From an uncultured Christensenellaceae bacterium (GTDB lineage Bacteria; Bacillota; Clostridia; Christensenellales; Borkfalkiaceae): 64,000 bases of DNA. Positions 1-6,824 of this stretch are shown in pieces. Made by a program: the position numbers and the translations under genes. The notes beneath the pieces are model-generated. The model did no database searches. It saw only the letters and a program-made list of their open reading frames with translations, and had not been told where the DNA came from. How positions within the stretch are numbered: the first letter of the stretch is position 1; each line of letters starts with the position of its first letter. Location of the stretch: assembly GCA_910588695.1 (NCBI GenBank), contig CAJUOV010000004.1:1-64000 (forward strand), in the 5' to 3' direction.

Positions 1-1533
1 TTTTTCGAGATGATGGGCAACTGGTCGCTCGGCGACTATTTCAAAAAGGAAAAAACGGCTTGGTCGTTTGAGTTTCTGACAGACGTTCTCGGCTTCGAAA
101 AAGACAAGCTCCGCGTGACCGTGTTCGAAGGAAACGAAGCTGCCCCCCGCGACGAGGAGACGGCGGATCTTCTCAAAGGATTGGGCATCACGCCCGAACA
201 TATCAGCTATCTGCCCAAAGAGGACAACTGGTGGGAACTCGAAGGCACGGTCGGCACTCCCTGCGGACCCGACAACGAGTGGTTCTATCCGCTCGGCGAC
301 GGATACGTGGAGATCGGCAACGACGTGTATATGCAGTATAAAAAGACGGAGACGGGTTACGAACCGCTTGAAAACAAGAACGTGGATACGGGCTTCGGCT
401 TCGATCGCATGCTGTTGTTTCTCAACGGGCTTTCGGACGGGTACGAGACCGATCTGTTTGCTTCGGCAATCGAAAAACTCGAATCGCTTTCGGGCAAAAA
501 GTACGGTGCGGATGAGGAGAATACCAAAGCGATGCGCATTATCGCCGACCATACGCGCACGTCCGTCATGCTCATCGGCGACGCGAACGGGATTCTTCCC
601 TCCAACGTAGGCGCGGGTTATATTCTGCGGCGGCTCATCCGCCGCGCGGTCAGGTATTGCAGAAAGTTAAATATCGGAAGCGGCGCGCTTGCCGAGCTTG
701 CGAAAATCTTTATCGAAGAGGTGTATCCCGAGGCGTATCCGCTGCTCGCCGAAAAAGAAAGTTATATTCTGGACGAACTGCAAAAGGAGACGGCGCGCTT
801 CGAAGCAACCCTCGAAAAGGGCATGAAAGAATTCGAGAAATGCGTGCAGGGGATTGCGCGCAAGAACGAGTTCATGAAAAAGAACAACCCCGACTACAAA
901 GACGAAACGACGATCGGCGGCAAACAGGCGTTCCATCTGTACGACACCTACGGATTCCCCGAAGAACTTACCGAAGAACTTGCCGCAGAACGCGGGCTCG
1001 CCGTAGACAAGGCGGGCTTCAATCTCTGCTTTAAGGAACATCAGGAGAAGAGCCGCGCCCTCGAAAAGGGACAGGCGAAAGGCGGTATGGAGAGCAGTTC
1101 TGAGATTGCGGTCAAATACCATACGGCGACTCACCTTCTGAACGCCGCGCTCAAAAAAGTGCTCTCGCCCGAATGCAACCAAAAGGGAAGCAACATCAAC
1201 GACGAGAGAATGCGCTTCGATTTCAATTTCGAACGCCCCATGACCGAAGAGGAGATCAGGGAAGTGGAGACGCTCGTCAACGAAAAGATCAGAGAGAACA
1301 TTCCCGTCGTAATGAGGGAGATGTCCCTCGAAGAGGCGAGAAAAGAAAATTTCGTGGGCGTGTTCGGCGCGAAGTACGGCGACGTCGTAAAGACCTATTC
1401 GATCGGCGGTTTCTCCAAAGAGATGTGCGGCGGGCCGCACGTTGAGAGCACGGGCGCGCTCGGTACATTCAAAATCGTGAAAGAACAGTCGAGCTCGGCG
1501 GGCGTAAGACGCATTAAAGCGGTTCTGGAATAA
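1..1533 (+). CDS. alaS: alanyl-tRNA synthetase, compact form (5' end outside window)
   Basis: Attaches alanine to tRNA-Ala in the cytosol. The frame is already open at base 1, so the N-terminal part of the class II catalytic core is not seen. Visible in order: the catalytic segment MGNWSLGDYFKKE, the helical tRNA-recognition domain, then the SAD editing domain with its zinc ligands HTATH (1120-1134) and CGGPH (1426-1440). Two blocks of the usual ~875-residue enzyme are missing. Only about 20 residues separate the helical domain from HTATH, where the family normally carries a ~100-residue beta-barrel, and the protein stops 30 residues after CGGPH, so there is no C-Ala domain. Identity is sure; whether this is the only AlaRS of the cell or a related paralogue cannot be told here. 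A terminator follows the stop codon. Confidence 0.93.
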   Translation, partial: FFEMMGNWSLGDYFKKEKTAWSFEFLTDVLGFEKDKLRVTVFEGNEAAPRDEETADLLKGLGITPEHISYLPKEDNWWELEGTVGTPCGPDNEWFYPLGDGYVEIGNDVYMQYKKTETGYEPLENKNVDTGFGFDRMLLFLNGLSDGYETDLFASAIEKLESLSGKKYGADEENTKAMRIIADHTRTSVMLIGDANGILPSNVGAGYILRRLIRRAVRYCRKLNIGSGALAELAKIFIEEVYPEAYPLLAEKESYILDELQKETARFEATLEKGMKEFEKCVQGIARKNEFMKKNNPDYKDETTIGGKQAFHLYDTYGFPEELTEELAAERGLAVDKAGFNLCFKEHQEKSRALEKGQAKGGMESSSEIAVKYHTATHLLNAALKKVLSPECNQKGSNINDERMRFDFNFERPMTEEEIREVETLVNEKIRENIPVVMREMSLEEARKENFVGVFGAKYGDVVKTYSIGGFSKEMCGGPHVESTGALGTFKIVKEQSSSAGVRRIKAVLE

Positions 1534-1572
1534 AGCGGTTCGGGCAGACACTATATATAGTATATAATAAGG

Positions 1573-1601
1573 AAGAAAGCGCCGCGCGCGCTTTCTTTTT
1601 G
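1573..1601 (+). terminator. intrinsic terminator after alaS
   Basis: A 9-bp stem (1573-1581 with 1589-1597) has a short GC loop and runs into a T-rich stretch. It separates alaS from the ribosomal protein operon. Confidence 0.8.
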
Positions 1602-1669
1602 TGAAAAAATCGGTTGAAAAATTTTTTTGATTTTTCCGAAAAAACTTTGAAAACGGAACTCAAAACAGC

Positions 1670-1698
1670 TTGACGGAAGATTGATATAAGCCTATAAT
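1670..1698 (+). promoter_or_regulatory. sigma-A promoter of rplM-rpsI
   Basis: TTGACG at 1670-1675 and TATAAT at 1693-1698 are spaced 17 bp, a near-consensus promoter. The transcript would have a leader of about 65 nt before rplM. Some Firmicutes have an L13 autoregulatory leader here; I cannot confirm its fold by eye. Confidence 0.85.
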
Positions 1699-1770
1699 GA
1701 AAAAGCGTGATGCGGAAAAGCCCTATTCCCACGGGGCGGAACGCGGAACGGAAGAAAAGGAGTTAAGACT

Positions 1771-2202
1771 ATGAAAACCTACATGGCACACGCCGAGACG
1801 GTAGAAAGAAAATGGTATGTCGTAGACGCAAGCGGCGTTCCTCTCGGAAGACTTGCCTCTAAGGTGGCTTCCGTGCTGAGAGGGAAGAACAAGCCCACTT
1901 TTACGCCGAACGTAGATACGGGCGACTTTGTAATTATCATCAACAGCGACAAAGCCGTGCTTACGGGTAAAAAGTACGAAGATAAGTTTTACCGTTATCA
2001 TACGGGTTATATCGGCGGGCTCAAAGAAATTTCTTACGGCAAGCTGATGGCGGAGCGGAGCGACCTTGCGGTGTACGAGGCGGTGAAGGGAATGCTTCCC
2101 AAAAACTCTCTCGGCAGAAAGATGATTAAAAAATTGCGCGTCTTTAAGGGTGCGGAGCACAATCACGCCGCACAGAAGCCCGAAGAGCTGAAATTATTTT
2201 AA
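1771..2202 (+). CDS. rplM: 50S ribosomal protein L13
   Basis: Large-subunit ribosomal protein L13, an early assembly protein. The 143-residue length is normal for the family. Typical signatures are visible: KTYMAHAETVERKWYVVDA near the start, the P-L-G-R-L-A-S segment around residue 28, and the H-x-G-Y region near residue 72 (RYHTGYIGGLKE). The C-terminal KMIKKLRVFKGAEHNHAAQ matches the usual L13 tail. An AAGGAG ribosome binding site lies just upstream of the ATG. It is first in a two-gene unit with rpsI 13 bp downstream, the almost universal rplM-rpsI pairing, behind a strong sigma-A promoter. Confidence 0.98.
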   Translation: MKTYMAHAETVERKWYVVDASGVPLGRLASKVASVLRGKNKPTFTPNVDTGDFVIIINSDKAVLTGKKYEDKFYRYHTGYIGGLKEISYGKLMAERSDLAVYEAVKGMLPKNSLGRKMIKKLRVFKGAEHNHAAQKPEELKLF

Positions 2203-2215
2203 GGAGTAATCGAAC

Positions 2216-2629
2216 ATGGCGAAAACGAATCTGAAAAAGAAAATCCAGTTCTGGGGCACGGGCAGAAGAAAGAAAGCGATCGCCCGCGTGCGCCTCGTTC
2301 CCGCAGGGAGCGGCGCGATCATCATTAACGACCGCGCGCTCGAAGATTACTTTCCGATGGGGACGCTGCAATACATTGTAAAGCAGCCCTTAAAAGAAGT
2401 TGAAGCCGAAGGCAAGTACGACGTGCTCGTAAACGTTGTCGGCGGCGGATATACGGGGCAGGCGGGCGCAATCAAGCTCGGTATTGCCCGCGCTCTTCTC
2501 GAAGCGGAGCCCGATACGCGCGCAGCGCTCAAAAAAGCGGGATTCCTTACGAGAGACCCCCGCGCAAAGGAACGCAAAAAGTACGGTCTCAAAAAGGCGC
2601 GTCGCGCTCCTCAGTTCTCCAAGAGATAA
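2216..2629 (+). CDS. rpsI: 30S ribosomal protein S9
   Basis: Small-subunit ribosomal protein S9, whose C-terminal tail reaches the P-site tRNA. The 137-residue product begins with a short basic extension, then the family signature GTGRRKKAIARVRL at about residues 15-28. It ends with the classic basic tail DPRAKERKKYGLKKARRA...FSKR, whose terminal S-K-R contacts tRNA in known ribosomes. Ribosome binding site AAGGAG precedes the ATG at good spacing. It follows rplM in the same transcript and is closed by a strong terminator. Confidence 0.98.
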   Translation: MAKTNLKKKIQFWGTGRRKKAIARVRLVPAGSGAIIINDRALEDYFPMGTLQYIVKQPLKEVEAEGKYDVLVNVVGGGYTGQAGAIKLGIARALLEAEPDTRAALKKAGFLTRDPRAKERKKYGLKKARRAPQFSKR

Positions 2630-2640
2630 TTGTTACAAAA

Positions 2641-2671
2641 AAACGGTTGCAATCTGCAACCGTTTTTTATT
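2641..2671 (+). terminator. intrinsic terminator after rpsI
   Basis: An 11-bp perfect stem (2641-2651 with 2655-2665) has a 3-nt loop and is followed by a T run. It closes the rplM-rpsI unit. Confidence 0.9.
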
Positions 2672-2740
2672 TTGGTTGAAAATTGCCCGATCTACAATCA
2701 TTGAATGTGAAAAAATATTTTTATCAAAGGAGCATAAGAA

Positions 2741-2887
2741 ATGGCGCAATGCAGACATCAATGTTATCGGTGTAAAAATTACAATGGTTATTATATTATA
2801 AACGAAAGCAAATTCGAAAAAACGAAATACGGGTACTGCATGGTAACGCGGGAAACAAGAAATATCCGCGACAGCTGCGAATATTAA
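2741..2887 (+). CDS. small cysteine-rich protein of unknown function (48 aa)
   Basis: Not a recognised family. An ATG at 2741 follows AAAGGAG (2726-2732) at ideal spacing and opens a 48-residue frame ending at TAA 2885-2887. The product starts MAQCRHQCYRCKNYNGYY and holds five cysteines (residues 4, 8, 11, 33 and 46), with a C-x3-C-x2-C cluster at the N-terminus. It is rich in Tyr, Lys and Arg. The cysteine spacing would suit a small zinc-binding or iron-binding fold, which is inference only. It lies alone between two terminators, so it is its own transcription unit. No convincing promoter was found; TTGGTT (2672) and TACAAT (2693) are only weak candidates. Confidence 0.55.
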   Translation: MAQCRHQCYRCKNYNGYYIINESKFEKTKYGYCMVTRETRNIRDSCEY

Positions 2888-2903
2888 GTTATAATCAAAT
2901 AAA

Positions 2904-2936
2904 AACCCCGAACGAAATTGCTTTCGTCGGGATTTT
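2904..2936. terminator. bidirectional terminator
   Basis: The stem CCCGAACGAAA / TTTCGTCGGG (about 2907-2931) has A-rich and T-rich flanks. It can end both the small protein on the plus strand and the 81-residue gene on the minus strand. Confidence 0.65.
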
Positions 2937-2974
2937 GCAGTCTGTAATCTGTGCCGTTACAATCAAAGTACGGC

Positions 2975-3220
2975 TCAGCCTTCGTAACGGTCAAGGTTGG
3001 CGCGGATCGCTTCGATAAGGCGTTTCTCCGCCGCAACTTTTGTGTCCCTTGCGACCTTTGTGCAAACGGAGGTGCCGTAAAGTTTCGAAAGATCGTCTAC
3101 AAGGTTTTTAAGGTGTACGGTGTCGAGGATATTTACCGAGCCGCAAATTTCTTCTTCCGTAGATGCGGTTGTTGCCGGCGCCGACGTAGGCGCTGTCGTG
3201 CTCGTGGTGCTCTTTTCCAT
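2975..3220 (-). CDS. conserved-looking small protein of unknown function (81 aa)
   Basis: No family recognised. I chose the ATG at 3220 because AGGAG sits 7 nt upstream on the minus strand; the frame stays open further upstream, but that stretch falls in a structured leader. The product begins with about 20 residues of Thr/Ser/Ala/Pro-rich, probably disordered sequence. A compact, likely helical domain follows, of the type VNILDTVHLKNLVDDLSKLY, with two cysteines (ICGS and SVCTK) and ending NLDRYEG. There is no signal peptide or membrane segment, so it is probably cytosolic. It is transcribed away from ppdK, and its leader holds two consecutive hairpins. Function unknown. Confidence 0.6.
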   Translation of the reverse strand: MEKSTTSTTAPTSAPATTASTEEEICGSVNILDTVHLKNLVDDLSKLYGTSVCTKVARDTKVAAEKRLIEAIRANLDRYEG

Positions 3221-3260
3221 AGAAAAATCTCCTATACGATATATTCTTTGTCCCTGTTTC

Positions 3261-3318
3261 CATAAGGCTGCCGCGGATAGCCTTATGCAATGTAGCCCCT
3301 TTTTTAGGGCGAGACATT
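3261..3318 (-). promoter_or_regulatory. structured 5' leader with two hairpins
   Basis: Upstream of the 81-residue gene. One perfect 9-bp stem (3261-3269 with 3279-3287) has a 9-nt loop. A second compound stem (3289-3293 with 3314-3318, and 3295-3298 with 3307-3310) lies beside it. The two sit 40-100 nt before the start codon and could be a cis-regulatory element. Confidence 0.45.
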
Positions 3319-3425
3319 CTACCTTGCGGGAATAAGGTATCGATTGCGTTATCATATCATACGCCTGAACGCGCTTAAAAATGCATAATTTACTTCTTTG
3401 CGTCCCGAATGGTCGGGGTTTTGTT

Positions 3426-3452
3426 TTGCGAAAGCGGAGGGGGCGTTATTCT
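3426..3452 (+). promoter_or_regulatory. possible second ppdK promoter with G-rich spacer
   Basis: TTGCGA (3426-3431) and TATTCT (3447-3452) are 15 bp apart with a GGGGGCGT spacer. Nearly the same arrangement occurs before the LamG-type gene at 57611-57639, which suggests a shared operator. Confidence 0.3.
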
Positions 3453-3499
3453 TGCAATAAACATTATAAGGAAAATTCAACTTTTTTACGCGAAAGGGC

Positions 3500-3528
3500 T
3501 TGAAATTTTTTCATAAATGTTGTACAAT
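3500..3528 (+). promoter_or_regulatory. sigma-A promoter of ppdK
   Basis: TTGAAA (3500-3505) and TACAAT (3523-3528) are spaced 17 bp. They give a leader of about 35 nt that ends in an AGGAGG ribosome binding site. Confidence 0.8.
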
Positions 3529-3570
3529 AATTTTTGGCAAAAATAGCTAAATTCAGGAGGAATTTTTTTA

Positions 3571-6216
3571 ATGGCTAAAAAGTATTGTTACCTTTTTACC
3601 GAAGGCAACGCAACGATGAGAGAAATTCTCGGCGGCAAAGGCGCAAACCTTGCGGAAATGACGAACATCGGTCTTCCCGTGCCGCAGGGCTTTACGATTT
3701 CGACGGAAGCCTGCACGCAGTACTATGAGGACGGCAAGCAGATCAACCCGTCGATTCAGGCGGAGATCATGGAATACATCGACAAGATGGAAAAAATCAC
3801 CGGCAAAAAGTTCGGCGACAAAGAAAATCCCCTTCTCGTCTCCGTCCGTTCGGGCGCGCGCGCTTCCATGCCCGGCATGATGGATACCATTCTCAACCTC
3901 GGTCTGAACGAAGAGGTCGTCGAAACGATCGCTAAAAAATCGGGCAATCCCCGTTGGGCATACGACTGCTACCGCAGATTTATTCAGATGTTCTCCGACG
4001 TCGTTATGGAAGTCGGCAAGAAATACTTTGAAAAACTCATCGACGAGATGAAAGAGAAAAAGGGCGTAACGCAGGACGTAGAACTTACGGCGGACGATCT
4101 GAAAGAACTCGCGAATCAGTTCAAGGCGGAGTACAAAAAACAGCTCGGCAAAGACTTCCCCTCCGATCCCAAGGTGCAGCTCTTCGAGGCGGTCAAAGCA
4201 GTGTTCCGTTCGTGGGACAACCCCCGTGCGAACATCTACCGTATGGATCACGATATTCCCTATTCGTGGGGTACGGCGGTCAACGTGCAGATGATGGCGT
4301 TCGGCAACATGGGCGACAACTGCGGCACGGGTGTTGCGTTCACGCGCAATCCCGCGACGGGCGAAAAGGGACTTATGGGCGAATTCCTCACCAACGCGCA
4401 GGGCGAAGACGTGGTGGCGGGCGTCCGCACACCTATGCCCATTGCAAAGATGGCGGAAATTTTCCCCGCGGTTTACAAGCAGTTCCAGGAAGTCTGCAAA
4501 ACGCTTGAAAATCACTATCGCGATATGCAGGATATGGAATTTACTGTCGAGAACGAAAAGCTCTACATGTTGCAGACGCGTAACGGTAAACGTACCGCGG
4601 CGGCGGCGATCAAGATCGCTTGTGATCTTATCGACGAGGGCATGATCTCCGAGAAAGAGGCGCTCATGCAGATCGACGCGAAGTCGCTCGACATGCTTCT
4701 TCATCCGCAGTTCGATCCAAAAGCGCTCAAAGAGGCGGACAAAAAGAACGTGGTCGGCAAGGGAATTGCGGCTTCCCCCGGTGCGGCTGCGGGCTCCATC
4801 GTATTCACGGCGGAGGACGCGGTTATCGAGGGCAAGAAGGGCAAGAAAGTGGTGCTTGTACGTCTTGAAACCTCTCCCGAGGACATCGAGGGAATGAAGT
4901 TTGCGCAGGGAATTCTCACAGTGCGCGGCGGACAGACTTCGCACGCGGCGGTTGTTGCGCGCGGCATGGGAACCTGCTGCGTCTCCGGTTGCGGCGACAT
5001 CAAAATGGATGAGGAGAACAAACAGTTCACCCTTGCAGGTAAAGTATATAAAGAGGGCGACGGTATTTCCCTCGACGGTTCGACGGGTAACATCTACGAT
5101 TGCCTGATTCCCACCGTACCCGCAGATCCCAACAGCGGTTATTTCGGCAGAATTATGGAGCTTGCGGATAAGTACAAGGCGCTCGGCGTTCGCACGAATG
5201 CGGATACGCCCAAAGACGCGAAGCAGGCGGCGGCGTTCGGCGCGCAGGGGATCGGTCTCTGCCGTACCGAGCACATGTTCTTCGGCGAGGGCAGAATCGA
5301 CAAATTCCGTGAAATGATCTGCGCCGAGACGGTTGAAGAGAGAGAGGCTGCGCTTGACAAGATCGAGCCTATGCAGCAGGCGGACTTCGAGGGCTTGTTC
5401 GAGGCGCTCGGCGGTTATCCCGTAACGATCCGCTTCCTCGATCCTCCGCTTCACGAGTTCGTTCCCACGGACGAAGCTGACATTGCGGCGCTTGCGCAAT
5501 CGCAGAAAAAGAGCGTTGCGCAGATCAAACAGCTCATTTCCGATCTGCACGAGTTCAACCCGATGATGGGTCACAGAGGCTGCCGTCTCACCGTCACCTA
5601 TCCCGAGATCGCGGTTATGCAGACGAAAGCGGTCATCAAAGCTGCGATCGCGGTGCAGAAGAAGCACAAGGATTGGAAAGTCGTTCCCGAAATCATGATC
5701 CCTCTTACGGGCGAAGCGAAAGAGATGAAGTTCGTCAAAGACGTCGTCGTCAAAACGGCGGACGAGGTTATTGCAAAGGCGAAGTCCGATCTCAAATACG
5801 AAGTCGGCACAATGATCGAAATTCCCCGCGCGGCGCTCACTGCGGATCAGATCGCAAAAGAAGCGGAGTTCTTCTGTTTCGGAACGAACGACCTTACACA
5901 GATGACGTTCGGCTTCTCGCGCGACGACGCAGGCAAATTCCTGCCCTCGTACTATGCGAATAAGATTTACGAGAGCGATCCGTTCGCGCGTCTCGATACG
6001 ACGGGCGTCGGTCAGCTCATGGAAATGGCAGTCAATAAGGGCAGAAGCGTCCGCCCCGAAATGCACTGCGGTATCTGCGGAGAGCACGGCGGCGATCCTT
6101 CGTCCATCGAGTTCTGCCATAAGATCGGGCTTTCCTATGTTTCCTGCTCGCCCTATCGCGTGCCGATCGCACGTCTTGCGGCAGCTCAGGCGAATATCAA
6201 GAATCCCAGAAAGTAA
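3571..6216 (+). CDS. ppdK: pyruvate, phosphate dikinase
   Basis: Interconverts pyruvate + ATP + Pi and phosphoenolpyruvate + AMP + PPi; in anaerobes it serves PPi-linked glycolysis or gluconeogenesis. The 881 residues fit the family (about 875). Order of parts: an N-terminal ATP-grasp domain (GGKGANLAEM near residue 20; SVRSGARASMPGMMDT near 90), then the central swivelling His domain with GGQTSHAAVVARG carrying the phosphorylated His (about residue 458). The C-terminal PEP-binding barrel has GLCRTEHMFF, GTNDLTQMTFG and the catalytic-cysteine segment MHCGICGEHGGDP near residue 830. It is monocistronic, with AGGAGG before the ATG, one good promoter and a possible second one. No nearby regulatory PPDK kinase was seen. 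Confidence 0.97.
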   Translation: MAKKYCYLFTEGNATMREILGGKGANLAEMTNIGLPVPQGFTISTEACTQYYEDGKQINPSIQAEIMEYIDKMEKITGKKFGDKENPLLVSVRSGARASMPGMMDTILNLGLNEEVVETIAKKSGNPRWAYDCYRRFIQMFSDVVMEVGKKYFEKLIDEMKEKKGVTQDVELTADDLKELANQFKAEYKKQLGKDFPSDPKVQLFEAVKAVFRSWDNPRANIYRMDHDIPYSWGTAVNVQMMAFGNMGDNCGTGVAFTRNPATGEKGLMGEFLTNAQGEDVVAGVRTPMPIAKMAEIFPAVYKQFQEVCKTLENHYRDMQDMEFTVENEKLYMLQTRNGKRTAAAAIKIACDLIDEGMISEKEALMQIDAKSLDMLLHPQFDPKALKEADKKNVVGKGIAASPGAAAGSIVFTAEDAVIEGKKGKKVVLVRLETSPEDIEGMKFAQGILTVRGGQTSHAAVVARGMGTCCVSGCGDIKMDEENKQFTLAGKVYKEGDGISLDGSTGNIYDCLIPTVPADPNSGYFGRIMELADKYKALGVRTNADTPKDAKQAAAFGAQGIGLCRTEHMFFGEGRIDKFREMICAETVEEREAALDKIEPMQQADFEGLFEALGGYPVTIRFLDPPLHEFVPTDEADIAALAQSQKKSVAQIKQLISDLHEFNPMMGHRGCRLTVTYPEIAVMQTKAVIKAAIAVQKKHKDWKVVPEIMIPLTGEAKEMKFVKDVVVKTADEVIAKAKSDLKYEVGTMIEIPRAALTADQIAKEAEFFCFGTNDLTQMTFGFSRDDAGKFLPSYYANKIYESDPFARLDTTGVGQLMEMAVNKGRSVRPEMHCGICGEHGGDPSSIEFCHKIGLSYVSCSPYRVPIARLAAAQANIKNPRK

Positions 6217-6230
6217 TAGAGAACAAAAAA

Positions 6231-6257
6231 ACCCTCCGCCTTGGCGGAGGGTTTTTT
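6231..6257. terminator. bidirectional terminator between ppdK and the helix-turn-helix gene
   Basis: A 10-bp perfect stem (6231-6240 with 6243-6252) is flanked by an A run on the left and a T run on the right. It can end ppdK on the plus strand and the repressor gene on the minus strand. Confidence 0.88.
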
Positions 6258-6261
6258 ATAA

Positions 6262-6474
6262 TTATTTTCTTAAACCGAATATTTCATCTGCCGACACGTC
6301 GAGGATTTCGCATAAATTTGCAAACGTGTCGATAGCGGGATACTTGTCTTGATTGAGATATTTACTGATCGTAGACGGATTGACGCCAAGCTTTTCGGCA
6401 ATTTCTTTTTGCGTTAGATTGCTTGCGCGTATTTCGCTCCGCAACCTCGCTTGAATATCTTTTAGTAAAATCAT
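6262..6474 (-). CDS. Cro/CI-type helix-turn-helix repressor (70 aa)
   Basis: A single-domain DNA-binding protein of the XRE/Cro-CI kind. The helix-turn-helix is at about residues 18-40 (SNLTQKEIAEKLGVNPSTISKYLNQ), followed by the short closing helices ending ADEIFGLRK. There is no effector or dimerisation domain beyond that. I start it at the ATG at 6474, because an extended -10 (TG-C-TATTGT, 6481-6486 on this strand) ends exactly 6 nt before it and no Shine-Dalgarno exists; the upstream frame would lie inside the promoter. Two palindromes, GCACANTGTGC, sit at 6487-6497 and 6516-6526. Autoregulation and repression of the divergent RNA gene are inferred from this layout. Confidence 0.85.
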   Translation of the reverse strand: MILLKDIQARLRSEIRASNLTQKEIAEKLGVNPSTISKYLNQDKYPAIDTFANLCEILDVSADEIFGLRK

Positions 6475-6486
6475 ATAAATACAATA

Positions 6487-6526
6487 GCACAATGTGCAAT
6501 TTTTGCTTGACAAATGCACACTGTGC
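6487..6526. promoter_or_regulatory. paired palindromic operators
   Basis: GCACAATGTGC (6487-6497) and GCACACTGTGC (6516-6526) are both perfect 11-bp palindromes with centres 29 bp apart. The first touches the -10 box of the repressor gene. The second fills the spacer of the divergent plus-strand promoter. Confidence 0.75.
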
Positions 6527-6535
6527 CATTATAAT
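6507..6535 (+). promoter_or_regulatory. perfect-consensus sigma-A promoter for the RNA gene
   Basis: TTGACA (6507-6512) and TATAAT (6530-6535) are exactly 17 bp apart, with a repressor operator in the spacer. Expected transcript start is near 6542. Confidence 0.88.
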
Positions 6536-6541
6536 GTTATT

Positions 6542-6730
6542 GTTCCGAATTTTGGTATCGAGGCGCGTCGGTCAACCTTTCTTGTTTCGGACAGCGCAGA
6601 TGCGTCCGAAGAAACTCCGGGTAATCCGAGATAACAGTAAAAGTCCTCTGCGCTCTACCGATGTCTCGTTTTTCATACGGCGCCCAACCGATATGGGGGC
6701 GCGGCGGAAAATCCGCCGCGCTTTCTTTTT
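6542..6730 (+). ncRNA. candidate structured non-coding RNA, about 190 nt, class unknown
   Basis: An independent transcription unit with its own consensus promoter and terminator and no credible reading frame. By hand it folds as a closing rod (6555-6560 with 6689-6694; 6562-6566 with 6680-6684; 6567-6572 with 6657-6662). Inside are a 7-bp hairpin (6586-6592 with 6604-6610) and a small hairpin (6615-6630). The 11-nt loop of the first hairpin contains AGCGCAGA (6593-6600), perfectly complementary to TCTGCGCT at 6647-6654, which would make an 8-bp pseudoknot. It does not show the SRP, tmRNA or RNase P signatures I know; 6S RNA or the raiA-type RNA are possible but unproven. The operator inside its promoter implies control by the adjacent repressor. 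Confidence 0.6.
6699..6730 (+). terminator. intrinsic terminator of the RNA gene
   Basis: A 10-bp perfect GC-rich stem (6699-6708 with 6712-6721) has an AAA loop and is followed by TTTCTTTTT. Confidence 0.9.
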
Positions 6731-6747
6731 ATAATTTCCGTTATCGA

Positions 6748-6776
6748 TTGACTTTGGGGTTTTGAAAGATTATAAT
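6748..6776 (+). promoter_or_regulatory. sigma-A promoter of the 6825 membrane-protein operon
   Basis: TTGACT (6748-6753) and TATAAT (6771-6776) are 17 bp apart. This shows that the gene at 6825 is not read from the RNA promoter upstream. Confidence 0.85.
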
Positions 6777-6824
6777 AGATAAAATATAAAAAATAAATCG
6801 TACATACTAAACGGTGAGGTTGGA

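Noticed and set aside
3568..6120. 850-codon open frame antisense to ppdK
   Set aside because: Shadow of a GC-rich coding gene. No ribosome binding site, low-complexity His/Arg-rich product and no family resemblance.
6542..6730. Retron-like or CRISPR-associated RNA
   Set aside because: No reverse transcriptase, Cas gene or repeats are nearby.
6600..6734. 44-codon basic reading frame within the candidate RNA
   Set aside because: No ribosome binding site, and it reads through the terminator stem. Its basic composition comes from the GC-rich hairpins.
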